DNA from: Triangularia verruculosa
Lineage: Eukaryota > Ascomycota > Sordariomycetes > Sordariales > Podosporaceae
Direction of reading: 5' to 3'
Length of the DNA: 64,000 bases
Assembly (NCBI GenBank): GCA_033296885.1
Contig: MU863942.1
Location: 124,001 to 188,000 of the forward strand
Shown piece by piece: positions 46,704-57,667 of this stretch. Numbering within the stretch: the stretch's first letter is position 1; every line of letters begins with the position of its first letter. Both the position numbers and the translations under genes were made by a program. Under the pieces are notes generated by a model. It did not search any database, was not told the origin of the DNA, and saw only the letters and a list, made by a program, of their open reading frames with translations.

Positions 46704-47504
46704 AAATGGGCGCCGGCAAGTTGGTTGCTTTGGTGTGACTGGTGAGGTTGACGAGCAGTCCTGGCATGGCGGGTGGGTGTGGGCGGGGACGTGATGATTT
46801 CTTCCTTTTCGGTAAACGGCGCTGGCATGAACCTACGGGCATCTTTTGTTTTTGGTTGGGGAAAATAATGTACATAAACAGGTGTTTTGGTCTATGATGT
46901 TTTTGCACAGAAACTTACTTACTGAGATTGTGATGTTCTTGACGGCCCTCCAACGAAACCATTGCGGATGGACCTGCAGGCGACCTCGTGGAAGTTGGCG
47001 GAGCGCACTGTAAACGAGAGAGTCAGGCTCGTCAGATGTCCCGATACCGGCTGGTAGTGTGCGGACGGCAGGGAAGCGTCCCGCCATCAACAAAACTTTT
47101 CTCCTCGGCTGCGTGAGCTGTCCCCCTGGTCGAGCGCCAAGTCGAATTATCAATCGGACCATGGAGATAATCTTGTCGGAAGCCATGGGGCCCCCACACT
47201 ATCCCCAACCAGGATCACACATCTGCAATGCAGCAATGGCACGATGTTGGAGAAATCTGCGCAAAAAGTGCGCTTTTCCACTGTTGCACTCCCCTCACCC
47301 GGGGGGTCTGTCCAACCTTGGTCGGCGGTTGTGTCCTCTTCCGTGCCAGATTGCCGTGCTGTATCCAATTCTTTCCGACCCTTGCGGCCAGTGCTGGGAC
47401 ATGGTTTGCACAAGGGGGGCTGCTCGCTGTGTCTGCTGGTGTAATTAGCAAACATATAGAATGAGGTTCTCGTCATCCACTTGGCCATCGTCAGCCTGAC
47501 GGAG
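46704..47504. other. Intergenic region between GNAT and FAD-oxidoreductase genes
   Basis: 801 bp. Several overlapping open frames occur on both strands, but they look like chance frames in GC-rich DNA; no gene supported. Confidence 0.45.
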
Positions 47505-48972
47505 ATGCCCAAACAGTTGCCCACCATGGCCGAAAAAACACCACAAAGGATTACGCTGCTCCAGCGTCTGCGAAAGGCCATCCTCTTTCTGAGGCTGGTG
47601 GGCTATGGCCTTCGGACCTATTACAACTTCTTTTCTCGCAGCCTGTCGGCTCAGATTGCGAACCGCCGCGCAACACCAGACCCCTCCATCGGCCCATCCG
47701 ACGTCAAAAACATCGTCATTGTCGGGGCTGCATTCTCGGGTCTCTATGCTGCACGGCTCCTGGCCGGCGCCGTGCCCCGAAATGGCCGCTATCGCATCGT
47801 CGTAATCGAACCAAACAGCCACTTCAACTTCACCTGGGTATTCCCTCGCTTCTGTGTTGTGGATGGCCATGAGCACAAAGCCTTCATCCCATACAGCCCT
47901 GACTTCTTCGACATGGGCCCCAAGGGACTGGTCCAGTGGGTTCGCGATCGTGTGACAGAGCTCACGAGGGAGAGTGTGATCCTGCGCAGCGGGGAGGCGA
48001 TTCCTTACGAGTATCTCATCATAGCCACCGGATCCAATGTCGCCGATGGCCTCCCGTCTCGTGCCGGAGTAGAGGATAAGGAGGAAGCGATTGAGCTCCT
48101 GAAGGCCATGCAAAACCGGGTCAAGAATGCCAGCCACATTGTCGTCGCGGGAGGCGGCGCCGCCGGTGTTGAGACGGCCACCGACGCCAAAGATCATTAC
48201 CCGGACAAGTCCGTCACGATTGTGCACTCTCGGCAGGCCCTGATGCACCGCTTCGGCAACGGGCTGCAGCAGGGTACCTCGGAAGCCATGGAAAGGCTAG
48301 GTGTTGAGGTCATCCTGGGTGAAAAGGTGCTTCCAGAGTCTGTGGATGGGAAATACATCACATTGAGCTCTGGAAAGAAGATTGAGTGTGACTGTTTTGT
48401 GAGTTCCCGTCCCCGTCACCGTCACCAAGAACCGGGATTCGATGCTGACGAACCGGTGACGATAGATCAACTGCACCGGACAAAAGCCCGCCTCGGGCAT
48501 CGTTGCGAGCCTGGCACCGAATGCCATCGCCCCCTCTGGCCACATCCGAGTCAAACCCAACCTCCAGATCGACGACGATTCGCTTCCCAACGTCTACGTC
48601 TGCGGCGATGTCGCGCAGGCCGAAGTACGGAACCCCAACTCCCGGGTGGCAGCGCGCCAGGCCGAGATCTGTGCCGACAACGTGGTGCGGGCCGTGAAGG
48701 GAAAGACGCCCAAATATATCTTTACCGAAGGGTTTGGCGATGGTGTCATCAAGCTGACACTAGGTCTGGTATGCCGGAGTCTCGAAATTGCCAACTCTGA
48801 CTGAAGCTATCGCTAATGCGCAGGATAGGACCGATCCATTACACAGTATTTTGACGGCAAGTCGGAGCTGCTGTTTCCTGCCGAAGAGCCCGATCTCGAT
48901 CTCATGTGCAAAGGAACGTGGGCTGCCATGGGAGCAAGGCCTTTTGAGGACACCGGTGTATACTCCGAGTGA
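47505..48972 (+). CDS. FAD-dependent pyridine nucleotide oxidoreductase (AIFM2/FSP1/AMID-like)
   Basis: Exons 47505-48398, 48466-48768 and 48829-48972 give 446 aa, all phase 0. The N-terminal FAD motif is VIVGAAFSGLYAARLL (about residues 69-84); the NAD(P)H-binding motif is IVVAGGGAAGVETATD (about 205-220). CTGQKPASG and VYVCGDVAQAE close the FAD site. Exon 3 reads RSITQYFDGKSELLFPAEEP and ends TGVYSE; its acceptor (GGATAG) is chosen because it restores this family-typical tail, whereas an earlier CAG acceptor would give a different, unconserved frame. By family these enzymes are NAD(P)H:quinone-type oxidoreductases on mitochondria or lipid droplets. The ATG at 47526 is an alternative start. 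A hydrophobic stretch (ILFLRLVGYGL) may act as a membrane or targeting segment. Confidence 0.88.
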
Positions 48973-49531
48973 AGCGATACCCAAGGCGACATGACAATCA
49001 TGTGTAGACATGGTGCTCCTGCGAGCTCGGGGTGTTTGACCAGCGCCAATGGACAACAGCACCTTTTCGCATACACCAGAAAGCCGCCAAAGAACACTGC
49101 CAAACGCGCCGTTTTCGACCTCACACCAGCAGTTTAAGCGCAGCTATGCCGAGAGCAACCACCCGCGAGCCGTGGCCAGAAGTTGGCCGCCGTTGTAGAA
49201 CTCGAGAAGCATCGATTCGGGCATATCGGGGAGAGCGCTGGAGGGGACATGTGGAAAGTACCCTAGGTATAGAGAGAGCCGAGATTAACAAGGATGGATT
49301 TAAGGACAGCTTGCGAGCTGTCGCGGGAGGGAGTAATCATGGATCATTCGCCATGTGGGCTATCAGTGACTCGATCATCACGTAGCATAAAAAATATTAC
49401 ATGATAAACTCGAGGCTGCATGTTGCATTGATGATGCAAACTGATGCTAAGCTAAGCAGATTGGCCCCACTATTTCCTGCAATGGTGGGACAAGCACCTT
49501 GACGGACAAGCTGGTCTCTCCGACACCACGT
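48973..49531. other. Convergent 3' spacer
   Basis: 559 bp between two convergent stops; no gene seen. Confidence 0.5.
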
Positions 49532-51643
49532 CTATTCTACCTCGGTCGTGTTGAACAAACGAGCACCCGTGTCAGTTGCCCCCTTTCCAGTGAACTTGTT
49601 GTCCGATAATCGAAGCGCCACGACGTCGACCCTCGAATCGTTCTGGAGCACTCGATACAGAATCCCGTCGGGACCAGCTGCAACCGCCTTGGCCTGGACG
49701 ACTCCAGCCATCACCACAATGCGGATCGCGGCACTCAGCTTGCGGATGTGTTGCACAAACTCGACAATGCTTTTACCCGTATTGACCACCGAATCGACAA
49801 GTAACACCATCCGGATTGCCGACAGGTGACGCGCCTCAAGGTCGCTTGGGTTTTTGGCGTGGACAAACAGGGCAAGGGGGAGCACGTCACTGACGCCAAA
49901 TGCCATGGGTTCTCCGCCGCGCATCAACGGCACGATGATGGTTTCCCTCTCGTTCTTCACACGGTGACCTTGGGTGCAATGCCCCTGGACATGGGGGATT
50001 TCGTACTCCTCAGTGCCGACCAGGCCCGACAACAACTCTGTGGCAAGGTACCGCCCCACCAGCCGATGTGCCTCTCGCAGCGATGGCCCAGCAACTCTTG
50101 CATCACGCGTCGGTGTTGTCAGCAGTCTGGCTGCGTTTCTGTCTGTGGCATGGATGAGACGGAGTTGAGAGCTCATCGGCGCATGTCGATTGTCACGGCG
50201 ACGGGATACCTCGAGCAGGAATCCAGGACCGTCTATCTCAACAAGTGGAAGTTTTGTCGGATCCAGACGTGGTGCTGCCTCTGAAGGCAACAAAACCTGC
50301 CGCGGACGAAACTCTCCAGACTCGATCGCTTCCAGCAAGTGCTTGTCCATGCTTCTGCTTCGGGCATGCTGCTCCCCCGCCACCACGATAGCCTCATCTG
50401 CTGCTCTCAACATCGGGATGTCCAAGGGACTGTCTCCAAAAGCCCACACATGAAATCCAAATGCATCTTGCAGGCGCTCCACCAGTGACGCCTTCACCTC
50501 GGCTGTTACCACAAAACCATCCGTAATACGCCCTCCTCCAATGACTTGGACTGTCCCCATCAAACCGTGGTTCGCCAGGACCATCTCCCAGACTCGACGC
50601 AACCCACACGTCACCACCACTGCCGAGACACGACCCTTTCTCTCGACAGCCTGCAACAAAGACAGCATTTCTGGATGCATCTTCACCATGGATGCCACCT
50701 TCCTGCATATCTCGTCAAATACCCCGTCGTCACAGTGCTGCTCGTACAGCAGTGTTGCCTGGCGAAAGGCGCAATAGGAATAACCCAGCTGGCTGCTAAA
50801 AAGCGTCGTCAACAGATCCTCGGTTTTTCCTTCCAACAAGCGAGAATCGATCAGGCCGTTCTTGATCACCACATCCCAGAACAGGTGACCAGCATCCTGG
50901 GTAGCCAAGGTCTTATCGGCATCCATCACCAGCATTGTGCCCGGATGGTCGCTGTCCGGGTTCAAACCTGACGCCTGAATGATCCAGTCAAGACGATTTT
51001 GGGCAAGCAAGCGGTTTTGCTTGGGACAATGGTGCTTGAAGTCCAGGAGAAGCTTGATCATTCTGGCCGACAGGATGTCCCTTTCAGCATCCGAAAGGGC
51101 GATGAAAAGGATACCCCTGCTGCGACACAGTCTTTGCAACTCCCTCTTCTCTGTATTGGCCCAGTCATCCAAACGGTCAAAAGCCAGCCCCGACCGCTCT
51201 CGTGTCTTGTCATTTTGTCGGCGTTCCGCGATGGTCTCAGCAGCAATGTCGAGATAGACAATATGGGTGTAGGTTGAGAGGTCGGCGTTGGTGCAAACTC
51301 TGTGGTACCGCTGCTCTTTCTGTGACCAGAACATAAAGTGGCCAGCAACGACGGCGACCTTTTGCTGCTTCATGGCGTCATCAGCAATCCTCTTGATGGC
51401 AAGTTCTCGGTAATGTGCTTTCTCGTCATTGCTAGCCTGGTGGAAGGCGGCGAGTCCTCCTGGAAGTAGAGAGGCAATGACTTGGGATCCCTCAAGGAAG
51501 TTGAACTGCTCCTCGCCCAGCCTATCGCTGAGTTCACGGAGCAGGGAAGACTTGCCGCACCCAGGGATACCATAAACACCTATCACGACCGGGTTGCTGC
51601 TGCCAGGGAGAGAGCTGTTGGGGTTTGAGTCTGAGGACGTCAT
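49532..51643 (-). CDS. Three-domain fusion: P-loop kinase, HAD phosphatase and uracil phosphoribosyltransferase-like
   Basis: One intronless exon, ATG at 51643, 703 aa. Domain 1 (about 20-210) is a small P-loop kinase with Walker A GIPGCGKSS and an adenylate-kinase-like lid (ERRQNDKTRERSGLAFDRL). Domain 2 (about 235-430) is a HAD-type hydrolase: motif I DADKT (about 241), motif II region VTCG, and GDSPLD (about 403), as in phosphoserine-phosphatase-like members. Domain 3 (about 490-700) is uracil-phosphoribosyltransferase-like, with VPLMRGGEPMAFGV and the PRPP loop VLLVDSVVNTGKS (about 612-625). All three active-site motifs look intact. A fusion of a kinase, a phosphatase and a PRTase suggests linked nucleotide or nucleoside salvage/repair steps, but substrates are unknown to me. 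Confidence 0.85.
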   Translation of the reverse strand: MTSSDSNPNSSLPGSSNPVVIGVYGIPGCGKSSLLRELSDRLGEEQFNFLEGSQVIASLLPGGLAAFHQASNDEKAHYRELAIKRIADDAMKQQKVAVVAGHFMFWSQKEQRYHRVCTNADLSTYTHIVYLDIAAETIAERRQNDKTRERSGLAFDRLDDWANTEKRELQRLCRSRGILFIALSDAERDILSARMIKLLLDFKHHCPKQNRLLAQNRLDWIIQASGLNPDSDHPGTMLVMDADKTLATQDAGHLFWDVVIKNGLIDSRLLEGKTEDLLTTLFSSQLGYSYCAFRQATLLYEQHCDDGVFDEICRKVASMVKMHPEMLSLLQAVERKGRVSAVVVTCGLRRVWEMVLANHGLMGTVQVIGGGRITDGFVVTAEVKASLVERLQDAFGFHVWAFGDSPLDIPMLRAADEAIVVAGEQHARSRSMDKHLLEAIESGEFRPRQVLLPSEAAPRLDPTKLPLVEIDGPGFLLEVSRRRDNRHAPMSSQLRLIHATDRNAARLLTTPTRDARVAGPSLREAHRLVGRYLATELLSGLVGTEEYEIPHVQGHCTQGHRVKNERETIIVPLMRGGEPMAFGVSDVLPLALFVHAKNPSDLEARHLSAIRMVLLVDSVVNTGKSIVEFVQHIRKLSAAIRIVVMAGVVQAKAVAAGPDGILYRVLQNDSRVDVVALRLSDNKFTGKGATDTGARLFNTTEVE

Positions 51644-52176
51644 TGCGAAGGCTTGTGGCTTTGGCCGCTTGGGGATCAAATGATGAGTGGAAATGAGAGT
51701 AGGGTGAGACCAGACTTTTCACTACTTCACTTGACGCTTACATATACTGCTAACTTGGGGCCCGAATTCTTCTACCGCCTTCTGGATGTTTGACTTCAGC
51801 TTTCGATATTGCCGTGGGCCTCACTGCTTCCGCTCAGCAAACATCGCTACTTAGGCCGCACAAGGTGAGGCCCACAGTGGAAGATGCGCCTCCCCGACAT
51901 CTTGCTCATACTTCGGTCCTTACCTATTGTTCACCGCTCCTGTTTTTATGCTTGATGACGATATCATCCTCTGGATACGCACAGCGCAAACACGGGACAG
52001 AATGGGACGATACACGTACGTCGAAGAGGACAATCCTCGGTTCAGGCTTCATCATGATTCGTCAAGGTTCGTTTTTATCATATTATACATTAACCAACCA
52101 GCCTGGGCTGCCTGCCCATGTCCAACGCCCACACCAATATCAAAATATACAAGGGTCATTCCATATCAATGGCAAG
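51644..52176. other. Intergenic region upstream of the fusion gene, 3' of CFEM gene
   Basis: 533 bp with no gene seen; contains the fusion gene promoter and the CFEM 3' end. Confidence 0.45.
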
Positions 52177-52716
52177 TTAGAGGAGCGCAGCCATGGCCAA
52201 GGGCACGACGGCGCCGACTAGACCGGCAGCGAGGCCAGCAGCACCAGAGCCGGGCGCATTGGTCTCGGTGGGAGCGGGGCCCTCGGTCGAGGTCGAGCCG
52301 GTTGGGATCTGCAGGGTGCCGCCTCCGATGGTGGTGGTCAGGGGAGAGACTTCCTCGCACATGGAGATGACGGAGGGAAGGACCTCAGCTGAAGGAACGG
52401 AAGAGCAGCGGTCAGCGGGACAAGTTTTACGGGGGGGCAACAGCGGACGAAGACTTGGATCAAACGTACAAACAGCGACATCCTGGCCGCAACCAGTCAT
52501 GACACAGGCAACGCTGGCATCATAGATGGCACGGTAGTTTTCAAGAATGCAGAAGCACTCGAGCTCAGTGTCGTCCTTGCAGGTGGTGGCGCTCTTACGG
52601 GCGTCGCTGAGGCACTTGAGCGAGCACTCGGGGACAAAGTCACCAAGCGTGTGGCTGTGATTTCCGTGTGCAACAACGCCGGCAACGGCGGCGAGGAGAG
52701 CAATGATGTACTTCAT
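52177..52716 (-). CDS. CFEM-domain GPI-anchored protein
   Basis: Exons 52716-52470 and 52388-52177 are joined across an 81-bp intron (T|GTACGT...CTTCAG), giving 152 aa. The signal peptide MKYIIALLAAVAGVVA is followed by a CFEM domain with all eight cysteines: PECSLKC, TTCKDDTELECFC, CVMTGC, and the last in ISMCEE after the splice. The Asp before the C-x-C (KDDTELECFC) is at the position that binds haem iron in Candida CFEM proteins. A Thr/Ser/Pro-rich linker and a hydrophobic tail (GLVGAVVPLAMAALL) after small residues indicate a GPI anchor. If the intron were kept the frame would stay open but would add two extra cysteines, so splicing is favoured. Divergently paired with a siderophore transporter, which points to iron or haem capture at the surface. 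Confidence 0.92.
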   Translation of the reverse strand: MKYIIALLAAVAGVVAHGNHSHTLGDFVPECSLKCLSDARKSATTCKDDTELECFCILENYRAIYDASVACVMTGCGQDVAVCTFDPSLRPLLPPRKTCPADRCSSVPSAEVLPSVISMCEEVSPLTTTIGGGTLQIPTGSTSTEGPAPTETNAPGSGAAGLAAGLVGAVVPLAMAALL

Positions 52717-52823
52717 TTTGACAGAAGGATGATCTCGACGATGTGCTGTGAAGGCGGGAGGTTATGGCACGCGAGGAAAGAAGACCAGACCGGGCGTTCA
52801 GCTTCTCCAAGCTCAGCTCCAGC

Positions 52824-52831
52824 TTTTTATA
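52824..52831 (-). promoter_or_regulatory. TATA box of the CFEM gene
   Basis: TATAAAAA read on the minus strand, about 110 bp upstream of the ATG at 52716. Confidence 0.6.
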
Positions 52832-53031
52832 GGGTCACATCAACTCCGCCTGCTCTTACCAGAATGGCGGATTGGGATTGGGGTGGGTATTCTCGGTTCT
52901 TGGTGGGCGGGTGTGTCTACAACGGGGGCCCTGCTGCCAGCGACAAGGGCTGTCCGGTCTCGCACGACCAGAGCTTGCGGCGCTATCGCCAATAGCCCCG
53001 TCGAGGTCGTGCATGCAGGCTCGCCTTGGCA

Positions 53032-53048
53032 ATCAGATGATCAGATAA
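53032..53048 (+). promoter_or_regulatory. Iron-regulatory GATA site (SreA/Sre1/Urbs1 type)
   Basis: ATCAGATAA at 53040-53048 is an exact match to the ATCWGATAA consensus of fungal iron-sensing GATA repressors. An overlapping near-copy, ATCAGATGA, lies at 53032-53040. It sits 427 bp upstream of the transporter ATG and about 320 bp upstream of the CFEM ATG, so it could repress both genes when iron is plentiful. Confidence 0.6.
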
Positions 53049-53474
53049 TGGAGATTAGATCGAACCCCTGTCTGTTGGTGGCCAAGTCGCAGCACATTTT
53101 TTTCTTCTTCGAATCGGGATGCAGAATTTGCCGGGGCTTGACCCCTCTCGTCCTTCTCCCCGTGAAGGACGGGCCCGGGGGTGGGAGACTGTGGAACCAA
53201 GGATGCGCACACCCACACACCCATCCGCACACGGCATCTAGCTCGCCGAGGATCCGGAATTTCTCGCAAGTTGGTTCTGGCGGTTTGGGGGTGCGTATAG
53301 GAAATGGCTGTGGCGGGCTTGCTTTAGGTGGTAGACAGCTGCAAAAACCGATTAACTCTTAATAGAACAGCCCCCGCGCTGTCTTGTTGCTGTATTCATT
53401 CCTCTCTGGCCCGACCCTTATTGATGTCGGTCCTGTAGATTCCTAGCAGACCAACAACAACAGCGTCGCCAGCC

Positions 53475-55339
53475 ATGTCCGCAGAGAAACAACAAACCAG
53501 TCTTTCGGCGACCGAGGGCATCAGGCCCATCGTCGAGGATAGGGGTCACTCGGCGGACCTCGAGAAGGATGCCATCAGCCGTGATGCTCAAGCTGGTGTT
53601 CGGGCTATCGAGGCGGCACAGCTTGTGTGGCCAAAGTCACACCTCATTGCGGCCTATGCCTTGTAAGAAGCCGTCAAAAAGCATCTCAAACGGAGGGAAG
53701 TGCTAACCGGAGTCTTCTGACAGTATCTGGCTCATCTACTTTGTCACATCGCTGCAGGAGGTGTGCGCCAGGGCGTACAGCCCTTTCGTCACCAGCACCT
53801 TCTCCTCGCACAGTCTGACTCCCGTTGTGTACATTGTCTCGAACATCCTCGGTGGCGTCTCCAAGCTGCCCCTGGCCAAGATTCTCGATATCTGGGGACG
53901 ACCCCAGGGCATGGCTCTGATGCTTGTCCTCTGGACTGTTGGTTTCGTCATCATGGCTGCGTGCAACAATGTCACCCAGTACGCGGTCGCCTATGTGTTT
54001 TCCACCGTTGGGTAAGTCCAAATAAAACCGAGAGCCGGGTGACGGGAGACTGGGAAGCTGACGGGAACAACCCATTAGTGCTCAAGGAATCAGCTACTGC
54101 ATCACGGTCTTCGTCTCGGATACCTCCAGCCTGAAAAACAGAGGTCTGATGCTCGCGTACGCCACCTCCCCGTATATTGTCACAACCTGGGCCGGCGGCC
54201 CCATCGCCGACAGATTTCTCATGGGCGGACCTGGCTGGAGATGGGGCACGGGCATGTGGGCTATTGTCACGCCCGTCGTCGTCAGCCCTTTGATCTTGAT
54301 CTTCATCTGGAACCAGCATCGCGCCGAGAAGATGGGCCTCATCCAGCCGCGCAAGTTTGGAAAGATCAGCTTTGCCCGAGTCAAGGAGGCCGTCATCCAG
54401 ATGGATCTCCTGGGTATCCTCATCCTCGGCGTCGGTCTCTCCATGTTCCTCGTGCCCATTGCCATCTACACGTACCAAGAGGACAAATGGCGGTCCCCGC
54501 TCATCATCTGTCTCCTCATCTTTGGCGGTCTGTTGGTTGCCGGGTTCGTTGCTTATGAAAAGTGGCTGGCACCTGTCAACTTCGTCCCTATCCACCTCCT
54601 CCGTCATCCCAACGTCCTCCTCGCCGGCTGCATGCTCACCCTCATCTTTGCCAGCGGCATGATTTGGGGCAGCTTTTTCTCGTCCATGTGCATGGTCGCC
54701 TGGAACACCACCGTGACCGAGGCCACTTACATCTCCAACATTTACCGCACCGGCATGTGCTTTGCCTCGATTCCGCTCGGCTGGGCCATCCGCAAGACAC
54801 GCCGCTTCAAGTGGGTCGCCGTCTACTACTCGTTGCCCCTGATGCTCCTCGGCATCGGCCTCATGATCGAGTTCCGCCGCCCCGACGTCAACATTGGCTA
54901 CATTGTCATGACGCAAATATTTGCCTCGTTTGCCGCCGGCCCCTTGGTTGTCGCGTCCGAACTAGCCATGATGAGCCAGGTCACCCACAACCAGATGGCC
55001 GCCATCCTTGCCATTCTGGATCTCTTTGGTAGTGTCGGCTCAGCCGTTGGCTCGACTGTTGCCTCGGCCGTTTGGACGAACGTGTTCCCCGGTGCCCTCC
55101 GAGACCGGCTGCCCGACCTACCCGCCACGCAAATCACCAGCATCGCTGGCAGCATGTACACGCAACTCGGTTACCGCACGGGCACGCCCACCCGTCTCGG
55201 CATCTCATGGGCGTATCATGACGCGCAGCAAGTGCTTCTGATCATCAGCGTGGTCTTGACTGGTTGCGGCTGGATCATGTCGTGGTTCTGGAAGAACACC
55301 AAGTTGACAGACAAGCAGTCCCAAGGATTGGTGGGATGA
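53475..55339 (+). CDS. Siderophore iron transporter, MFS (Arn/Sit/Mir family)
   Basis: Exons 53475-53662, 53724-54011 and 54079-55339 give 578 aa; both junctions (TT|T and GG|T) restore AYAF-IWLIYFV and STVG-AQGISYC. Length, hydrophilic N-terminus (~50 aa) and about 14 membrane spans fit the SIT subfamily. Family text: SLQEVCARAYSPFVTSTF, SNILGGVSKLPLAKILDIWGR, VFVSDTSSLKNRGLMLAYATSPYIVTTWAGGP, and the late loop RDRLPDLPATQITSIAGSMYTQLGY. SIT proteins import Fe(III)-siderophores, usually by proton symport in plasma or vesicle membranes. Ligand specificity cannot be read from sequence. Divergent from the CFEM gene and downstream of an ATCAGATAA site, so iron repression is likely. Confidence 0.93.
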
Positions 55340-55894
55340 GTACCTTTGCTGCTCTATTAGATAAGTTGATACCAGGTTGCCAGTAACGAGAAGACTTTTG
55401 TCCGGGGGCGAGAGGAGCGGTAATAAAAAGCGTTTTCTGATTCCACATGATACCAATACTCAAGATGAGACCTGACAGTCAGTTCCATCCGTTTCGCATA
55501 TTTATATGTGGTTAAATACCTACTTAATTTGCTACATGCGTTCAATCCAAAATATAGGTCGAAGATTATTCTAAAAAAGGGGGTATCAGTTGAGTTGAAA
55601 GCACGCCTCCTCCTCTCCCTCCCTGTACGCCTCTGGAGAGACCCTCGGGCCACTCTCCCATGACATGGCCCAAAATGGACACTGGGTATTTTGTTGAAAA
55701 TTTGACTCGCTCGCCTCCATAAATCCATCCTGTCCTCTCCTGCCTGTATCCAGCCATCATCATCATTAGTATCTGTTGAGCCTCGGTTACACTCACTTGA
55801 AACATTGTACACACTCCCGAAAACGCCCGGCGACTGTACGTTACGTTGAATAAACATGCACACGGAAATTCGACTTTGTCACAAGTCAGAGAAC
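55340..55894. other. Convergent 3' spacer
   Basis: 555 bp between the transporter and permease stops; no gene seen. Confidence 0.5.
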
Positions 55895-57667
55895 CTAGTC
55901 CTTCTTAATGGAGGATTCAGACGCCTGCTGAGGGCTGGCAGACGAGCTGGTAACAACAGCAGCCCGAGACACTGGCTGCACGCCGAAAGACTCGGTGGGG
56001 GGACCGCGGTAGTTGCGATGGCCCCAGACAGCGTACCAGGCAGCGGCGATGGCCACGAAGCCGACCAAGACGGCCGGGGCATAGTTGACCGTCTCGGGGG
56101 TGACAGGCAACAGAGCGGGCATGCAAAAGAGGGGGAGAGCAAGGGCGGACCAACCTGCGAAAAAAGATGGATATTAGTATAGAATGGCTGGGTGGAAGGG
56201 GAAGCGGTAACATACCCAAAGCAACGGCGTTGCACAGCCAACCGAATTTGCCCAAGAAGAACTTGCCGCCCTTGACCTGGGCTCTGCCCTCCAGCAGGGA
56301 CACGGCGATGGGCGCAGCATACGACAGGGTCAAGGAAATGACGCCCACGCCGGAAAACGCGTTGAATGCAACCGGAGATCCGAAGTAGATGGCACCCAGG
56401 ACGATCTGAATCACCATCGACAACATCATGGCGTTGAGGGGAACATCCAGCTTGGTGTTGACCACCTTCCACCACTTGGAACCGGGAATGGCGCCGTCGC
56501 GAGCGAAAGCCCAGGTGCAGCGGGAGGCGGCGGTCGTACAGGCAGTACCGCAGAGAATGCCCAGCACCATGATGGGAACGAGCAGCGCAAAAGCGCCTCC
56601 TTCGGAACCAACGGCAGACTTGAGAATGGCTGGAACCGGCTGAGCCAGCTGCACCATCATGGCCAGGTCGGGAAGAACAAACATCAGTGGCACGAGGAAC
56701 AAGAGTCCGCCAATCGTGTTGATCAGGATGGTAATAACCATGGCCTTGGGGACCTGTGTAGCAGGGTGTTGGACCTCCTCGCACATGGAGATAACCATGC
56801 CGGTGGACGAAGTGGCATAGCCGGCGTGGAGGAGGCCGACCATGAAAGACCAGCCGGCGGGCCAGCCCGAGGTGGGTTCGAAGTGGGTAAAGGCATATTC
56901 GGCGGAGCGGCGGCCTTCCTTGGCGACGACGAGGACGGTAATGAGGATAGCGAGGATGCCGGCGAAGGTCCAGAACACGGCAAAGGTCTGCGGAGAAGAG
57001 AAGACGAAGAGGGTTAGCAAGAGAGCTGGGGAACGAGGGGACGCAGTGGACACACATCGAGAAGGGGCAAGTGCCGGTTGCCAAAGGCCGAGATGGCATT
57101 GCACAACAGGGTGATGCCCAGAAAGGTCAGCCAGATCTGGTACGTCTCGGCGCCCCAGATCTCCTCGCCATCGGAGTTGGTAAACACATTGACGCAGGCC
57201 ACATAAAAGAGAGTGGTTCCGAACTGCACGGCAAGAGTGATGGTGATGTTGCCGACGACATAGCACCAGCCGCAGATGTAGGCGCTGAGCCGGCGGATTC
57301 TGGCGGGCGCAAGCATAAAGGTCTGGTAGTAGACCCCTCCAGCCGTGGGGAACACGCTGGTGATCTCCCCCAGCGAAGCGGCAACGCAGAGAATGATCAG
57401 CGAGACGACGACCCAGCCCCAGATGACAACGGCCGGGCCACCGCCTTGGAGCGGATAGTAGAGGGTAGTTGCGAGGCCGTAGGGAATTGAGGCGAGGACA
57501 AAGGACATGAAGGCGACGTGCCAGGTGGAACGGGTGCGCACTAGCTCGGCCTTGTAGCCCATCGCCTCAAGGACACCATCGGCATCGTCAGACTCGTTGC
57601 CGGACGACGTCCGTATCTCGGGAGCGGCCACAACGGTGGCACCGCCCGTGGCGGCTTGCGGACTCAT
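55895..57667 (-). CDS. Amino-acid/GABA/choline-type permease (APC superfamily)
   Basis: Exons 57667-57056, 56987-56216 and 56154-55895 give 547 aa with about 12 membrane spans. Junctions restore PLLD-TFAVFWTF and NAVALG-WSALALPLFCMPAL. The N-terminal 35 residues are hydrophilic; TM1 begins with the unwound STWHVAFMSFVLASIPYG segment typical of the ACT/Uga4-Hnm1 subgroup. Further family text: YYPLQGGGPAVVIWGW, SLGEITSVFPTAGGVYYQ, SMCEEVQHPATQVPKAM and DGAIPGSKWWKVV. Such permeases import GABA, choline or other amines; which one is not decided by sequence. The C-terminus has a Ser/Ala-rich tail ending SSIKKD. Confidence 0.92.

Larger units (their letters stand above)
52717..53474. promoter_or_regulatory. 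Shared divergent promoter of CFEM protein and siderophore transporter
   Basis: 758 bp separate the two start codons. It holds a TATA box for the CFEM side and an iron-GATA site near its middle. No other gene is visible. Confidence 0.6.

Noticed and set aside
48824..48994. Alternative last exon of the FAD oxidoreductase using the CAG acceptor at 48821-48823
   Set aside because: It gives an unconserved Cys/Ser-rich tail, whereas the GGATAG acceptor 5 bp downstream restores family-like sequence.
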